A stretch of DNA of 64,000 nt, from positions 1,862,501 to 1,926,500 of the forward strand of contig NZ_CP044067.1 of the NCBI RefSeq assembly GCF_008693385.1. Reading direction: 5' to 3'. The translations under genes were made by a program, and so were the position numbers. Shown here one piece after another: positions 52,063-61,636 of the stretch (positions are counted from its first letter, which is position 1; the number at the start of each line of letters is the position of its first letter). Source of the DNA: Cupriavidus pauculus (GTDB lineage Bacteria > Pseudomonadota > Gammaproteobacteria > Burkholderiales > Burkholderiaceae). Under the pieces are notes generated by a model that made no database searches, was not told where the DNA came from, and was given only the letters and a program-made list of their open reading frames with translations.

Positions 52063-54312
52063 TTACGCGCGCTTGGCCTGTTCGCTGCCGTAACGGTTCA
52101 GGTAGCGGTACTTGCCGAAGCGGTAGTGGGCGCGATACCAGCGCCCTTCCACCTTGAGGCCGTTGAACAGCACGCCCTTGACCTCGCCGCCTGCCTGCTC
52201 GATCAGACGCCGCGCCGCGGTCAGTTCGCTTGCCGTGGTCGCATCGGCCCGTGCCACGAGGAATACCGCGCCCGCCTTCGGTGCCAGGATGCTGGCGTCC
52301 GACGCGGCCAGCACCGGCGGCGTATCGATCAGCACGAGGTCGTAACGGCCGCGCAGTGTGGACAGCAGGCGGTCCATGCCCGGGCTCTGCAGCAGGTCCG
52401 CCGCGAGCGGCGGTACCGAACCGGTGGAGATGAAGTCGACATTCGGTGCGACGCCCTGCTGGATCACCTCGTCGAGGTCCGCGCCGGTGGTCAGCAGTTC
52501 GGTCAGGCCCGGCTTGCGCGTCGCATGGAAGCGGCTGTTGAGCTCGCCTCGCCGCAGGTCGCCATCGATCAGCATGACCCTGCGGCCGGACGCCGCGGCG
52601 ACCACGGCGAAGTTGGCCGAGAGGAACGACTTGCCTGCATCGGGCGCCGGGCCCGTGAACAGCACGACGTGGTTGTCCGGCGCGTTGAGCAGCGCGAACT
52701 GCAGCGCGGTGCGGAAACTGCGCAGGCTCTCGACCGCGGGATCGTCGGGCTGCTGGATGGCCAGCACATCGTTGGGCGCGGCCTTGGCGCGGGCGAGTCG
52801 TGCCTGCTGCGGGCTCATCGGGATGGTCGCGTAGACGGTCAGGCCGCATTGCGATTCGATCTCGTCCGCATCGGTCACGCCGCCGTCGAGCATGCGGCGC
52901 ATGGCGACCATCAGCAGCGCGGCGATGATCGCCAGGGCCGCCGACGTGCCGGCAATCAGCATGCGGTTGGGGCGCACGGGCCGGAGCGGGACCTCTGCGG
53001 GATCGACGAGGCGCGCCGTGCCGACCTTGCTGGCCTTCACGAGCCGCAGCTGCTGCACGTCGTTGAGCAGCGACTGGTAGAGCTCGGTGCTGACCTTGAG
53101 ATCGCGCATCAGCCGCAGCACGTTCTGCTCGACTTCAGGCAGGCGCTGGATCTTGCCGCTCACGCCGTTGAGCTGGCCGGTCAGGCCCGCGATCTGGTTG
53201 TCGAGGATCTCGATGGTCGGGTGGTTGCCGGTGAAGCGCGCGATCAGTTCCTGCCGCTTCTGACGCAGTTCCTGCAACTTGGTCTGGATTTGCACCGACT
53301 GCGCCAGCATCAGCTTCGATTCCTCGCTGAGGTCGATCGTGCCGCGCTGGTTGCGCATCGTGTTGTAGCGGCTCTCTGCCGTTTCCACCTGCTGCTTCAG
53401 CTGCGGCAGCTGGCTCTCGAGGAAGGCGACCGACTTCTCCGCCTCGGCGGCCTTGCGGCGCACGTTCTGCTCGACGTACTCGTTGCCGATTTCGTTGAGG
53501 ATCGCCGCCGTCTTGCCGGGCGAGTAGCCTTCCAGCGCCACGCCGATCACACCGCTCTGCTTGCCGCGCTCGCCGATCATCAGCTGCTCCTGCAACTGCG
53601 TGATCGCGGTGGCGCGGGCCACGTGGCGGACCACGAATTGCGCGCCGGGCTGCCCGTCGAGCCGCTCGATCTGCAGCGTGACGTCGCCGCTGGGCATCGC
53701 CACCGTCAGCGGCGCGCCCACCGTGCCTTCGGCAGTCTGGTCGCTGCTTGCGAAGCTGAGGCGGTACTTCTTGTTGCCGAGTGCGGTCACCACCATGGCG
53801 CGGCCGTCCATTTCGGCAGGCACGTCGAGGCGCGACACCGAGATCGACTCGCCACCCCAGGCATATCCGCCGAAGCCGAACAGGCCGGGCTTGGTGAGCT
53901 CGGGGTTATAGCTGGCGATGGCGGCGCCGATCAGCGGCAGATACTTGGGCGTGGCCTCGATGTCGAGGCGCAGCGAATCTACCGCCTTGCCGACCACCAT
54001 GCGCGAGCGCAGCAGTTCGATCTCGGCCGACGCGGCGGGCTTCACGTCGAACACCGGGGAAATGTTCGCCACCATCTTGCTGGCCGAATTGCCGGGGTTG
54101 GTGTCCTCGACCTGCACCAGCATGTCGGCGCGATACACAGGCCTCGCGAGGAAGGCATAGAGCAGTCCGAGGCCCAGAATCGCCGCGGCAACGACGATGA
54201 AGGTCATTCGGTAGCGGATCAACACGTCCAGGTAGGAGGTCATGTCGATCGGCTTGTCGTCCTCTTCCCAAGTTTCGGGCGCCCGATCTCGGAAACTCCT
54301 AACGTTGCTCAT
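52063..54312 (-). CDS. wzc: Polysaccharide export tyrosine autokinase Wzc
   Basis: 749 residues. The Wzz-type part includes a first membrane helix at about 35-55, a long coiled coil (KAAEAEKSVAFLESQLPQLK onwards) and a second helix near 460. The BY-kinase domain shows Walker A PAPDAGKSFLSA, A' VMLIDGDLRRGE and B LVLIDTPPVL. The C-terminal tyrosine cluster RWYRAHYRFGKYRYLNRYGS is intact. Autophosphorylation there, reversed by Wzb, cycles polymer length and export with Wza. Start at 54312, with GGAGG six to ten bases upstream. It overlaps the wzb stop. Third gene of the operon wza-wzb-wzc. Confidence 0.95.
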   Translation of the reverse strand: MSNVRSFRDRAPETWEEDDKPIDMTSYLDVLIRYRMTFIVVAAAILGLGLLYAFLARPVYRADMLVQVEDTNPGNSASKMVANISPVFDVKPAASAEIELLRSRMVVGKAVDSLRLDIEATPKYLPLIGAAIASYNPELTKPGLFGFGGYAWGGESISVSRLDVPAEMDGRAMVVTALGNKKYRLSFASSDQTAEGTVGAPLTVAMPSGDVTLQIERLDGQPGAQFVVRHVARATAITQLQEQLMIGERGKQSGVIGVALEGYSPGKTAAILNEIGNEYVEQNVRRKAAEAEKSVAFLESQLPQLKQQVETAESRYNTMRNQRGTIDLSEESKLMLAQSVQIQTKLQELRQKRQELIARFTGNHPTIEILDNQIAGLTGQLNGVSGKIQRLPEVEQNVLRLMRDLKVSTELYQSLLNDVQQLRLVKASKVGTARLVDPAEVPLRPVRPNRMLIAGTSAALAIIAALLMVAMRRMLDGGVTDADEIESQCGLTVYATIPMSPQQARLARAKAAPNDVLAIQQPDDPAVESLRSFRTALQFALLNAPDNHVVLFTGPAPDAGKSFLSANFAVVAAASGRRVMLIDGDLRRGELNSRFHATRKPGLTELLTTGADLDEVIQQGVAPNVDFISTGSVPPLAADLLQSPGMDRLLSTLRGRYDLVLIDTPPVLAASDASILAPKAGAVFLVARADATTASELTAARRLIEQAGGEVKGVLFNGLKVEGRWYRAHYRFGKYRYLNRYGSEQAKRA

Positions 54313-54788
54313 CATGCCCCTCCGTCGTGATGGGTCGGCTCCGCGGCATGGATTCTTGCCGACCATGATTCAACACCCAGCTTGATCAAGCCAAGTACGA
54401 TGACGAACATGCTTTGCGATCCACCATAGGGATCGGGCACATCGGTCTCTTCCTTCTCACACAGGCGATACGTCTTGCCGCGTGCATTGGGAAACAGGTC
54501 TTCCAGCGCCTCGCGCTGTTCGTTGTCCATCACGAGCACGAGGTCGGCGCGGGCAACGAGCGAGGCATCGATGGCGCGCGTGCGATGGGCGCTGAGGTCC
54601 GAGCCCTCGGTGGCCAGCAGGCGCACCGCGCGTGGATCGGCCGGCAGGTCCGGGGGCGGCTCGAGCCCGGCCGAGATCACGCTGCACTCGGGCAGCGCGC
54701 GCTGCAGCAGGTCGGCCGCCATCGGGCTGCGGCATCGGTTGCCCAGGCACACGACGAGTACCGTGTGAATGGTGCGCGTCCCGTCCAT
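54312..54788 (-). CDS. wzb: Low-molecular-weight protein tyrosine phosphatase Wzb
   Basis: 158-residue cytoplasmic phosphatase that removes phosphate from the Wzc tyrosine tail. The active-site loop is VCLGNRCRSPMA (Cys and Arg in CX5R; Arg replaces the usual Ile after Asn). The general-acid loop is DVPDPYGG, with the catalytic aspartate. AGGAG precedes the ATG at 54788. It overlaps wzc by 1 bp and follows wza by 11 bp, so the three genes are one operon. Confidence 0.95.
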   Translation of the reverse strand: MDGTRTIHTVLVVCLGNRCRSPMAADLLQRALPECSVISAGLEPPPDLPADPRAVRLLATEGSDLSAHRTRAIDASLVARADLVLVMDNEQREALEDLFPNARGKTYRLCEKEETDVPDPYGGSQSMFVIVLGLIKLGVESWSARIHAAEPTHHDGGA

Positions 54789-54799
54789 CGAGTCTCCTC

Positions 54800-55939
54800 T
54801 CACGGACGTGCGATGCTGGCCGTGCCGACGACCGGCTGGATCAGCAGCGTCATCACGCGGCTCCAGCGCACGAGGTCGCGGGCGTCCACGTACACGACGT
54901 CCTTCGGTTCGAGTTCGAAGCTCTCCGCGATGGCCAGCGCCACCGGCGAGGTGCCGTCGAGGTGATAGACCTTGGGGTTGCCGTCGCTGGCCTTGCGAAT
55001 CACGAAGATCTGCTCGGCATTGGCGGAGGATGGGTTCACACCGCCCGCGTCGCCGAGCGCCTCGTTCAGCGTCATGCGTCCGTTGCGCATCAGGAGCGAA
55101 GAGGGCTTGACCACTTCCCCGGTCACGAAGATCTTGCTGTCCTCGCGCTGCTCCACGCGCACGATATCTCCCGAGCGCAGCAGGATGCGCGAGGGATCGG
55201 TCCCCTTGGCGAGCAGCGCCGGAATGTTGACGTACCAGCTGCGCTCGCCGCGCGTCACGCGCACGCGGCTGTTGTCACCGGTCAGGTTCAGCACGCCGCC
55301 CGCGCGGTTGAGCGCTTCCACCAGCGTCATCGGCGCATCGTCGATGGCGAGCATGCCGGGGGTCTTGACTTCACCATCGACATACACGCGCTGGCTGCGG
55401 AACCCGAGCACCCGCACGGTCATCTGCGGGTCGCGCACCACGCGCGAGAGAATGCGCGCCATTTCGTCGCGCACCTCGTTGGCGGTCTTGCCCGACACCT
55501 TCATGACGCCCGCGTACGGAAACTGGATGTCGCCGGCCGGGCTCACCACGTAGCCGGGCATGTTCGAGCCGCCGCTCGACGTCGGGATCTCGAACGCGGC
55601 GCCGATGCTGTAGGTCTGCGTCGGAAACACGAGCTCGGGGTGGTCCCACACGACCACCGAGATGATGTCGCCGGGACCGATGCGATAGGGCTCGGGTTTG
55701 GCGTACAGCTCTTCCACGCCATCGTTCGTGGGCTTGGACTTGGCGCGCTGTTCGCGCACGAGGTCCAGCGTGATCGGCGTGACATCGGGTACGGCATCCG
55801 GGCTGACCGCGGAGACGGGCGCCTTGGGGCTGAACTGCATCCCCGGCGCGGTGGAACAGCCGGCCATCACGATGGCGGCGCCGAGCATGGCCGCAATGGC
55901 GCCCAGCCGGGTGGTAATCGGGTATTCGATATGGCTCAC
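54800..55939 (-). CDS. wza: Outer-membrane polysaccharide export protein Wza
   Basis: 379-residue lipoprotein, the length of E. coli Wza. The signal ends in the lipobox MAGCST (cysteine about 27). The Poly_export/SLBB region covers YRIGPGDIISVVVWDHPEL, VSPAGDIQFPYAGVMKVSGK and YVDGEVKTPGMLAI. The start is GTG at 55939, with GGAG six bases upstream; a longer frame (55969) lacks a ribosome site. It forms an octameric channel in the outer membrane for the exported glycan. First gene of the wza-wzb-wzc operon, divergent from the deacetylase gene. Confidence 0.95.
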   Translation of the reverse strand: MSHIEYPITTRLGAIAAMLGAAIVMAGCSTAPGMQFSPKAPVSAVSPDAVPDVTPITLDLVREQRAKSKPTNDGVEELYAKPEPYRIGPGDIISVVVWDHPELVFPTQTYSIGAAFEIPTSSGGSNMPGYVVSPAGDIQFPYAGVMKVSGKTANEVRDEMARILSRVVRDPQMTVRVLGFRSQRVYVDGEVKTPGMLAIDDAPMTLVEALNRAGGVLNLTGDNSRVRVTRGERSWYVNIPALLAKGTDPSRILLRSGDIVRVEQREDSKIFVTGEVVKPSSLLMRNGRMTLNEALGDAGGVNPSSANAEQIFVIRKASDGNPKVYHLDGTSPVALAIAESFELEPKDVVYVDARDLVRWSRVMTLLIQPVVGTASIARP

Positions 55940-56182
55940 GGCACTCTCCCCAGTCTCTCGATCGGCCATGGCCTGGAACGTCAGCCATGGTCCGGTTGAT
56001 GGGATGCTAGGAGCACGTCATGCCACTATCGGTGCGCTCTCGCACATTGATCCCGGACCCCACCATGGCAACGTGGCACAGCGCACCGAGGCCTGCGGAC
56101 GCGCCGCATAACGTGGCGCACACGGCCCATGCGCGTCGCATGGGCGGCATGCATGGCAAGGGAAAGCGAAAGGGGAAAACGG

Positions 56183-56944
56183 ATGAAAGGCGTGATCATC
56201 AATGCCGACGATTTCGGCTACGACGACGATACATTCCGCGCGACGGTGGCCTGCTTCGATGCGGGGCTGCTGACGAGCGCGACGATCCTGGCGGGGCGGC
56301 CCGCCACGGCCGAGGCCTGCGCCTATGCGCGCGAGCATCGGGATCGCTTCTCGTTCGGGCTGCACTTCAATATCGTCGAGGGCTGGCGGCCCAAGAGCGC
56401 GGCCAGCACGCTGTGCCGCAAGGATGGCTCGCTGTTTCCCGCGCGGGTGCAGCGCGCCCGCGCCATGGCAGGTCTGATCGATGCGGCCGATATCCGCCGC
56501 GAATTCCGCCTGCAGCTCGACGAGTTGCGCGACAACGGCGTTTCCGTCACGCATGTGGACGGGCACGGGCATATGCACAAGTACCCGGCGATCATGCGCG
56601 TGCTGCGCGACGAAATGCTGCGCGCCGGCATTACGCGCGTGCGCCGTCCGCAGAACTGGTATCCGACCGCGCACAACGTCCGCGGCACGCTCAACGCGAT
56701 GCTGCTGCGCAACTTCGGCGGCCTGCGCTATACGGACTACTACCTCGGGGTGGATGCGCTGGAGTCGGACTGGGCGGCGCAGGTGCCCGCGGTCCTGGCC
56801 GAAGGCGTCACCGAGATGTCGGTGCATCCGGGCTTCTCGGAAGACTGGCGCAAGCAGGAAGGCGCGCCGCTGATGGCGCCGGCGGCGCTGGCCCAGACGC
56901 TGAAGCAGGCCGGCGCCGTGCTGATGCGCTATCACGACATCTGA
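56183..56944 (+). CDS. YdjC/ChbG-family carbohydrate deacetylase-like protein
   Basis: 253 residues. The metal-binding start IINADDFGYDDDT (Asp pair), LHFNIVEGW and VTHVDGHGHMHKYP match the YdjC/ChbG/HpnK family, TIM-barrel enzymes that take N-acetyl groups off amino sugars. HpnK also acts on hopanoid-linked glucosamine. AGGGG precedes the ATG at 56183. Divergent from wza; it may deacetylate the repeat unit. The substrate is not readable from sequence. Confidence 0.85.
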   Translation: MKGVIINADDFGYDDDTFRATVACFDAGLLTSATILAGRPATAEACAYAREHRDRFSFGLHFNIVEGWRPKSAASTLCRKDGSLFPARVQRARAMAGLIDAADIRREFRLQLDELRDNGVSVTHVDGHGHMHKYPAIMRVLRDEMLRAGITRVRRPQNWYPTAHNVRGTLNAMLLRNFGGLRYTDYYLGVDALESDWAAQVPAVLAEGVTEMSVHPGFSEDWRKQEGAPLMAPAALAQTLKQAGAVLMRYHDI

Positions 56945-56952
56945 GCGGCGCC

Positions 56953-58161
56953 TCAGGGGCGGCGGCTGATCATTGCCACGGCATTGCTCAGCGTCGCTTC
57001 CGCGCGGATCCGGTCCGCATGAAAATGCGCCACGCGCCGGGCACGCAAGTCTTCTGCATCCCTTTCTGCATTCCCATCCGTCCTCGCACCGCCTGCGCGC
57101 TCGAGCATCAGGCGGTGCAGATAGGGCACCGCGGCCTCGGCGAAGTCCGCGTCGGCCGGTACCAGCAGGCCGCTGCATTCGTCGATCATGGCGCCGATGC
57201 AGCCTCGCGCATAGGCGACCACCGAGGCACCATGGCTGCGCGCTTCGAGCACCACCAGAGGCTCGGCTTCGTTGTGGTAGGTGGTCGGAAACAGCAGCAC
57301 GTCGATGCTGCGGAAGAAGTCCTGCTTCTGCGCGCCGTGGGCGGGACCGAGGTAGCGCACGCAGGGCGTGCGCGCGAGTTCCGCGTCGAAGCGTTCGCGA
57401 ATGGCGGCCTCTACCGGGCCCGCGATGCGGGCGCAGACGGGAATGTTCATCTCCTGCGCGAGCCGGACCACCTCGAAGAACGTGAAGATGCCCTTCGCCG
57501 CGGTGATGTTCGACAGGAATCCCACATGGATGGCGTCGTCTTCCGTCTGGCGCCCGGCGCCCTGCGGCGCCGGCTCGGCGAGCTCGATCAATCCCAGGTT
57601 GGACAAGACCTGCACGCGTTCCGGCGGCAGGTCGTAGATGCGCGCCAGCTCGGTACGCATCATGTCGCAGAGCACGAGATGCCGGCCACGCGGCGCGCAG
57701 CGGATGGCCAGCCGCGTGTACCAGGTGGGCTGATTGATATACGCGAAGCTGTGATGGTGGAAATAGATCTCCATGCCGAACAACTGTGCCAGTGCGATGA
57801 AGGGCACATCCATCAGTTGTCCGAATCCGCCGGAGAATCCGAGATACAGCGTATGCGGGCGTGCGGCCACGCAGGTGCCGAACATGCGCGCGAACTGGCG
57901 CAGGCGATTCCCCAGCGTGCCGATGCCCGCCATCGCGCCGCGGCCGCGCCGGGCCACGTCGAGAACGACCACCGGCCCGCGTTCGCGAATGCGTTCGAGC
58001 ATGCGCTGGCATGCCGCGGAAAAGCCGTTGTTCGCCAGCCCAAGATGGCCGAGGAAGATCACCGGCCGCGCCAGGTCCGCGGGCGTCGCCGCGTGCCGCG
58101 CCTGCGGCGACGGGCCTTCGGCCGCCGGCTCGGTGCGCTGCTTGGCAATGGGCGTGGTCAT
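56953..58161 (-). CDS. Family 4 glycosyltransferase
   Basis: 402 residues with the GT-B fold. An N-terminal domain (RPVIFLGHLGLANNGFSAAC) leads to a linker and a nucleotide-sugar-binding C-terminal domain with VGFLSNITAAKGIFTFFEV and the EX7E motif EAEPLVVLEARSHGASVV. It retains the E and E positions expected for a retaining transferase. Its ATG overlaps the stop of the upstream glycosyltransferase gene (58158), so both are coupled. Probably adds a sugar to the lipid-linked repeat unit. Confidence 0.88.
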   Translation of the reverse strand: MTTPIAKQRTEPAAEGPSPQARHAATPADLARPVIFLGHLGLANNGFSAACQRMLERIRERGPVVVLDVARRGRGAMAGIGTLGNRLRQFARMFGTCVAARPHTLYLGFSGGFGQLMDVPFIALAQLFGMEIYFHHHSFAYINQPTWYTRLAIRCAPRGRHLVLCDMMRTELARIYDLPPERVQVLSNLGLIELAEPAPQGAGRQTEDDAIHVGFLSNITAAKGIFTFFEVVRLAQEMNIPVCARIAGPVEAAIRERFDAELARTPCVRYLGPAHGAQKQDFFRSIDVLLFPTTYHNEAEPLVVLEARSHGASVVAYARGCIGAMIDECSGLLVPADADFAEAAVPYLHRLMLERAGGARTDGNAERDAEDLRARRVAHFHADRIRAEATLSNAVAMISRRP

Positions 58162-59306
58162 GTGCGGTTCTCCTCGATGATCTTCACGCAGCCGTCCATA
58201 ATGGAGCGGCCGGCACAGGCAGGGGTGTATTGGCTGGCCAGCTGCAGGCAGTTGCGCATGGCCAGCTCCACCTCGCCGAAACTTTCGACGGCACGGTCCA
58301 GCGTGCCGGCCAGCGCGTCCACGTTGCCCGTGGCGAACACGTGCCCGGTCACACCTTCATGCACGAGCTCGGGTACACAGCCGCAGCAGTCGCTGACGAC
58401 CACGGGGCAGCCGTAGCTCAGCGCCTCGTTGACGACGAGGCCCCAGGCTTCGGTATGGCTGGGCAACACGAGGCAGGTGGCCTGCGAATACTGGTCGGCC
58501 AGTTGTTCGATATCCAGCGCGCCGAGAAATTCGGTGGCGCCGTCGATGCCGAGCGACGTGGCGAGCTCCCGCAATCCGTCGCCTTCGACGACGGGGCCGG
58601 CCAGCACCAGCGTCGCCGCGGGATGCTGCTTGCGCACCCGCGCAAACGCGCGCAGCAGGTCCGCGATGCCCTTGTTGCGGCACACGAGGCCGGCGAACAG
58701 GAAGCGCGGCGCGTCGGCGCGCGGCGCATTGGCCAGGCGCTGCCACGCGGCCTGCTCGGGGCTGTACGCATGGGGCAGGGCCGCGGCCTGGCAGCGGTCG
58801 ATGATCCTGGCCGGATCGGCCCCCATCGCGATCACGTATTCCGCGGAGCGCTGGCCGTAGACGAAGATGCCGTCGCAGCGGCGGAAGAAGAAGCGCTTGA
58901 GTTGCCGCTTGAGCGGGCGGTCGGGCTGGTCGCGCATGGTCGAGTCGCAGAACACGCCGCGGCGCTTGCCGCGCACCATGCAGGCCAGCAGCATCGCCCA
59001 GTACTCCACACGGTGATAGCCGGGCAGGACCACCAGTTCGCTTTGCGAGCGCCACACTTCGCTGATCAGGCGAAGCGCGACGCGCCACTGCGGCACGCGG
59101 TCATAGGGTTCGTCGAAGAGGATCCGATACGGATACCGGTGATAGCTGGTATCCACGCTGCTGTAAGCCGAGCGTCCGTAGCCGGTGGGGGCGATATGGG
59201 AAAACCTGACTTCGCGCCCGATGGCGCGCGCGCGAGAGAACGCCTCGCTGAACACCGCGCCCTTGTACTTCGGCCATAGCATGTTGTGATAGATATCGAT
59301 CATCAT
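58158..59306 (-). CDS. Family 4 glycosyltransferase
   Basis: 382 residues, GT-B fold. C-terminal domain: RFLFAGLVCRNKGIADLLRA, VLAGPVVEGDGLREL and the EX7E motif EAWGLVVNEALSYGCPVVVS. The N-terminal domain lacks a signal peptide and has CDGIFVYGQRSAEYV in the acceptor region. GGGGA precedes two adjacent ATG codons (59306 and 59303). It is coupled by overlap to the next glycosyltransferase gene. Confidence 0.88.
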   Translation of the reverse strand: MMIDIYHNMLWPKYKGAVFSEAFSRARAIGREVRFSHIAPTGYGRSAYSSVDTSYHRYPYRILFDEPYDRVPQWRVALRLISEVWRSQSELVVLPGYHRVEYWAMLLACMVRGKRRGVFCDSTMRDQPDRPLKRQLKRFFFRRCDGIFVYGQRSAEYVIAMGADPARIIDRCQAAALPHAYSPEQAAWQRLANAPRADAPRFLFAGLVCRNKGIADLLRAFARVRKQHPAATLVLAGPVVEGDGLRELATSLGIDGATEFLGALDIEQLADQYSQATCLVLPSHTEAWGLVVNEALSYGCPVVVSDCCGCVPELVHEGVTGHVFATGNVDALAGTLDRAVESFGEVELAMRNCLQLASQYTPACAGRSIMDGCVKIIEENRT

Positions 59307-59354
59307 GAGGTCCCCTCTCCCCTCCCAGCTCTCGCATGGCTCGCCCTCGCTGCT

Positions 59355-59402
59355 GTGCTGGCTGACGTGCTAGTTACCGTGCTAGTTGACGTGCAAGTCT
59401 TC
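59355..59402. repeat. Four tandem 12-bp units at the end of the acetyltransferase gene
   Basis: Units starting at 59355, 59367, 59379 and 59391 share GTGCTAGTT(G/A)AC with changes. They span the stop of the wcaF-like gene and the gap to the glycosyltransferase. Confidence 0.55.
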
Positions 59403-60023
59403 GTGGATCCGCGCGGCAGCGCGTCGCGTCCGGGCCCGCGCTGCCGCGGGCCCCGTCGCGTTTTCCGATTCGGCCGACGTGTCCGCGCGCGGGCGCAGCG
59501 GCCGGCAGGGGCTGCCCATGCAGACCATGCCGGCAGGCATGTCGCGGAACACCGCGCTGCAGGCGCCGATCACGGCGCCATGTCCGATCGTGACACCGGG
59601 CGCGATAAAGGTATGGCTCGCGACCCACGCCTCGTCGGCGATCCGGATGGGCTTGCCCCGAATCGGAAAATCGCTGCGCTGATAGTCGTGGTCGCCCGCG
59701 CACAGGTAGCTGTGCTGCGAGACCACCGCGTGATTGCCGATCTCGATCTCGGCCAGGCTGTACAGCTCCACGTCGTCGCCGATCCATGCGTAGTCCCCGA
59801 TCGAGACTTTCCACGGATAGGTCACCTTGACGCTGGGCCGGATCAGCACGTCGCGTCCGACGCGCGCGCCGAAGCAGCGCAGCAGCCATCGGCGCCAGCC
59901 GTTGGCGAAACGTGGAGAGCGATGGAACAGCAGGCTCTGCACGCACCACCACAACTGCACCACCACCACGGAGCGTCCACGGAAGCCCGGCGGCATCCTG
60001 AACGACGACAGATCCTGAATCAT
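59382..60023 (-). CDS. Colanic acid-type O-acetyltransferase, WcaF-like
   Basis: 213 residues. The left-handed beta-helix hexapeptide domain occupies residues about 55-175 (RVGRDVLIRPSVKVTYPWKV, IGDYAWIGDD, IEIGNHAVVSQHSYLCAGDH, IADEAWVASHTFIAPGVTIG). The catalytic His lies in SQHSYLCAGDHDY. It adds an acetyl group from acetyl-CoA to a sugar of the repeat unit. The start is the ATG at 60023, with AAGGA about nine bases upstream. Its last codons are part of a 12-bp tandem repeat (59355-59402). Confidence 0.9.
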   Translation of the reverse strand: MIQDLSSFRMPPGFRGRSVVVVQLWWCVQSLLFHRSPRFANGWRRWLLRCFGARVGRDVLIRPSVKVTYPWKVSIGDYAWIGDDVELYSLAEIEIGNHAVVSQHSYLCAGDHDYQRSDFPIRGKPIRIADEAWVASHTFIAPGVTIGHGAVIGACSAVFRDMPAGMVCMGSPCRPLRPRADTSAESENATGPAAARARTRRAAARIHEDLHVN

Positions 60024-60131
60024 GTTGTGGGGTCCTTCTTCCGGTTCCGCGCCACCGGCGCCCATATGCGTACCATCGTGACGCGGCACCGGGGGCGGGA
60101 CCGTTCGCCAGCCCACAAACCAGCGCATGGG

Positions 60132-61394
60132 CTACTTGCCGGCATAGTCGACATCGGCTTGCTTCCCGTGCGCGGGCGGCGCGCACAGGCGAACCAGCGC
60201 TTCCTCGAACTTCAGCAGCACCGCATCGCGGTCGAGATGTTGCTCGGCCCAGACACGGCCGGCTCGCCCCAGCGCGAGGCGGTGCGAGGGCGCGTCCGCC
60301 AGCGCCGCGATGGCATCGGCCATGGCCGCGGCGTCGCCGGGTTCGACCAGCACGCCGCAGCCGGTGACCAGCTTGCCGAGCTCGGTGGTCCCCTCCGCCG
60401 TGGCCACCACCGGCTTCCCGCTGGCCAGCATCGCGGCGAGCTTCGATGGGAGCACGAGGTCCGCGGCGCCGGCGCGCTGCGGCATCAGGTGGATATCGGC
60501 CGTGGCCAGCAGCGACGGAAAATCGCTGGCCGGCTGCAGCGGCAGGCAGTGCACGCGCTCCAGGCCCGCGCAGGCCGCGTGCAGCGCGGGCGCGCCGGCA
60601 CCGGTCCCGCAGAAGATGAAGTGCAGGTCGGTACGGTCTTGCAGCCGCCCCGCGATGTCCGCCAGAATCTCGATGCCCTGCTTGGCACCGATCGTGCCCG
60701 AGTAAAGGGCGACCACCGCATCGGCGGGAATCCCGAGCCGCGCGCGGAAGTCCACGCCCGCATGCCGCGTCAGCGCGCCGAGGTCCGTCCAGTTCGGCAG
60801 CAGCGACAGCCGTTCGTCGTGGGTACCCTTGCGGCGCGCGAGCGCGACCATCGCGTTCGAGATCGACGAGACATGATCGAACCGCCGCAGCAGCCAGCGT
60901 TCGAATGACTCCGCCAGGCGGCGCAGGGTCCGGCCCTTGAGCAGGCCGAGCTCGAACGCGGCGTCCACCTCATAGTCCTGGATATGCAGCCATGCCCGGG
61001 CACCTGTCAGGCGCGCGAGCGCCAGCGCGGCGGGGCTGCAGAACAGCGGCGGCTCGACCACGAACACCACGTCGGGGCGCCAGCCCAGTTGCGTGGCGAG
61101 GCTCGCGATGCTCGAGACCGCGAACGACGCGAGATGCAGCACGCGCTTCAGACCCGACGGCCGCGCCGGAATCCACAGTGGCGCGCGCAGGACCGTCACG
61201 CCATTGAGTACCTCGCGGCGGTAACGGCCGGCGCGATAGCCCTCGCCAACCTGCCAGGCCGGATAGTAGGGCGGTGCCGTGACCACGCGTACTTCGTGCC
61301 CGCGCGCGGCGAGCCACTCCGCCTGCTCGGCCATGTACTTGCCGATGCCGGTCAGCTCCGGTGCGTAGTTGAGGCAGTAAAGCAGGATCTTCAT
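60132..61394 (-). CDS. Family 4 glycosyltransferase, WcaI/WbuB-like
   Basis: 420 residues with the GT-B fold. The N-terminal signature LYCLNYAPELTGIGKYMAEQ with VVTAPPYYPAWQVGEGYRAG is typical of the colanic acid WcaI and the WbuB groups. The C-terminal domain has ALYSGTIGAKQGIEILADIA and GAADLVLPSKLAAMLASGKP. Probably a fucosyl or related transferase, but the sugar is not certain. The gene is divergent from the flippase gene. The ATG at 61394 has only a weak ribosome site. Confidence 0.9.
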   Translation of the reverse strand: MKILLYCLNYAPELTGIGKYMAEQAEWLAARGHEVRVVTAPPYYPAWQVGEGYRAGRYRREVLNGVTVLRAPLWIPARPSGLKRVLHLASFAVSSIASLATQLGWRPDVVFVVEPPLFCSPAALALARLTGARAWLHIQDYEVDAAFELGLLKGRTLRRLAESFERWLLRRFDHVSSISNAMVALARRKGTHDERLSLLPNWTDLGALTRHAGVDFRARLGIPADAVVALYSGTIGAKQGIEILADIAGRLQDRTDLHFIFCGTGAGAPALHAACAGLERVHCLPLQPASDFPSLLATADIHLMPQRAGAADLVLPSKLAAMLASGKPVVATAEGTTELGKLVTGCGVLVEPGDAAAMADAIAALADAPSHRLALGRAGRVWAEQHLDRDAVLLKFEEALVRLCAPPAHGKQADVDYAGK

Positions 61395-61636
61395 GTGTGG
61401 GCTCGGCTCGACGGTTATCCAGCGATGGAGTCTATGCGGCACTGTGGCGGGTGAATGTTCGACCCCCCACGGAGCCGGCGTGGGCAAGCGAACAGAATCG
61501 CGGCGGCGCGCGGGGCTATGCTGCATTGCGGCAGTCCGTCCCATCCGGACCCTGCCAAATCCGCCAGACCAGCCGCCAAACCAGCCGCCAGGCGAGCCAC
61601 CAGAGCGGCCAAACCGATACCAACAAGGGAGCTTGC
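61395..61636. repeat. Divergent intergenic region with a 12-bp tandem array
   Basis: No gene. Four 12-bp units at 61561-61608 (CCGCCAGACCAG and variants) lie 29-76 bp upstream of the flippase GTG. Both promoters of the divergent pair should be here, but no consensus pair was recognised. Confidence 0.55.

Noticed and set aside
54800..56182. Sigma-54 promoter between wza and the deacetylase gene
   Set aside because: A TGGCATGACGTGCT sequence was considered on the minus strand, but the GG to GC distance is 10 instead of 12.
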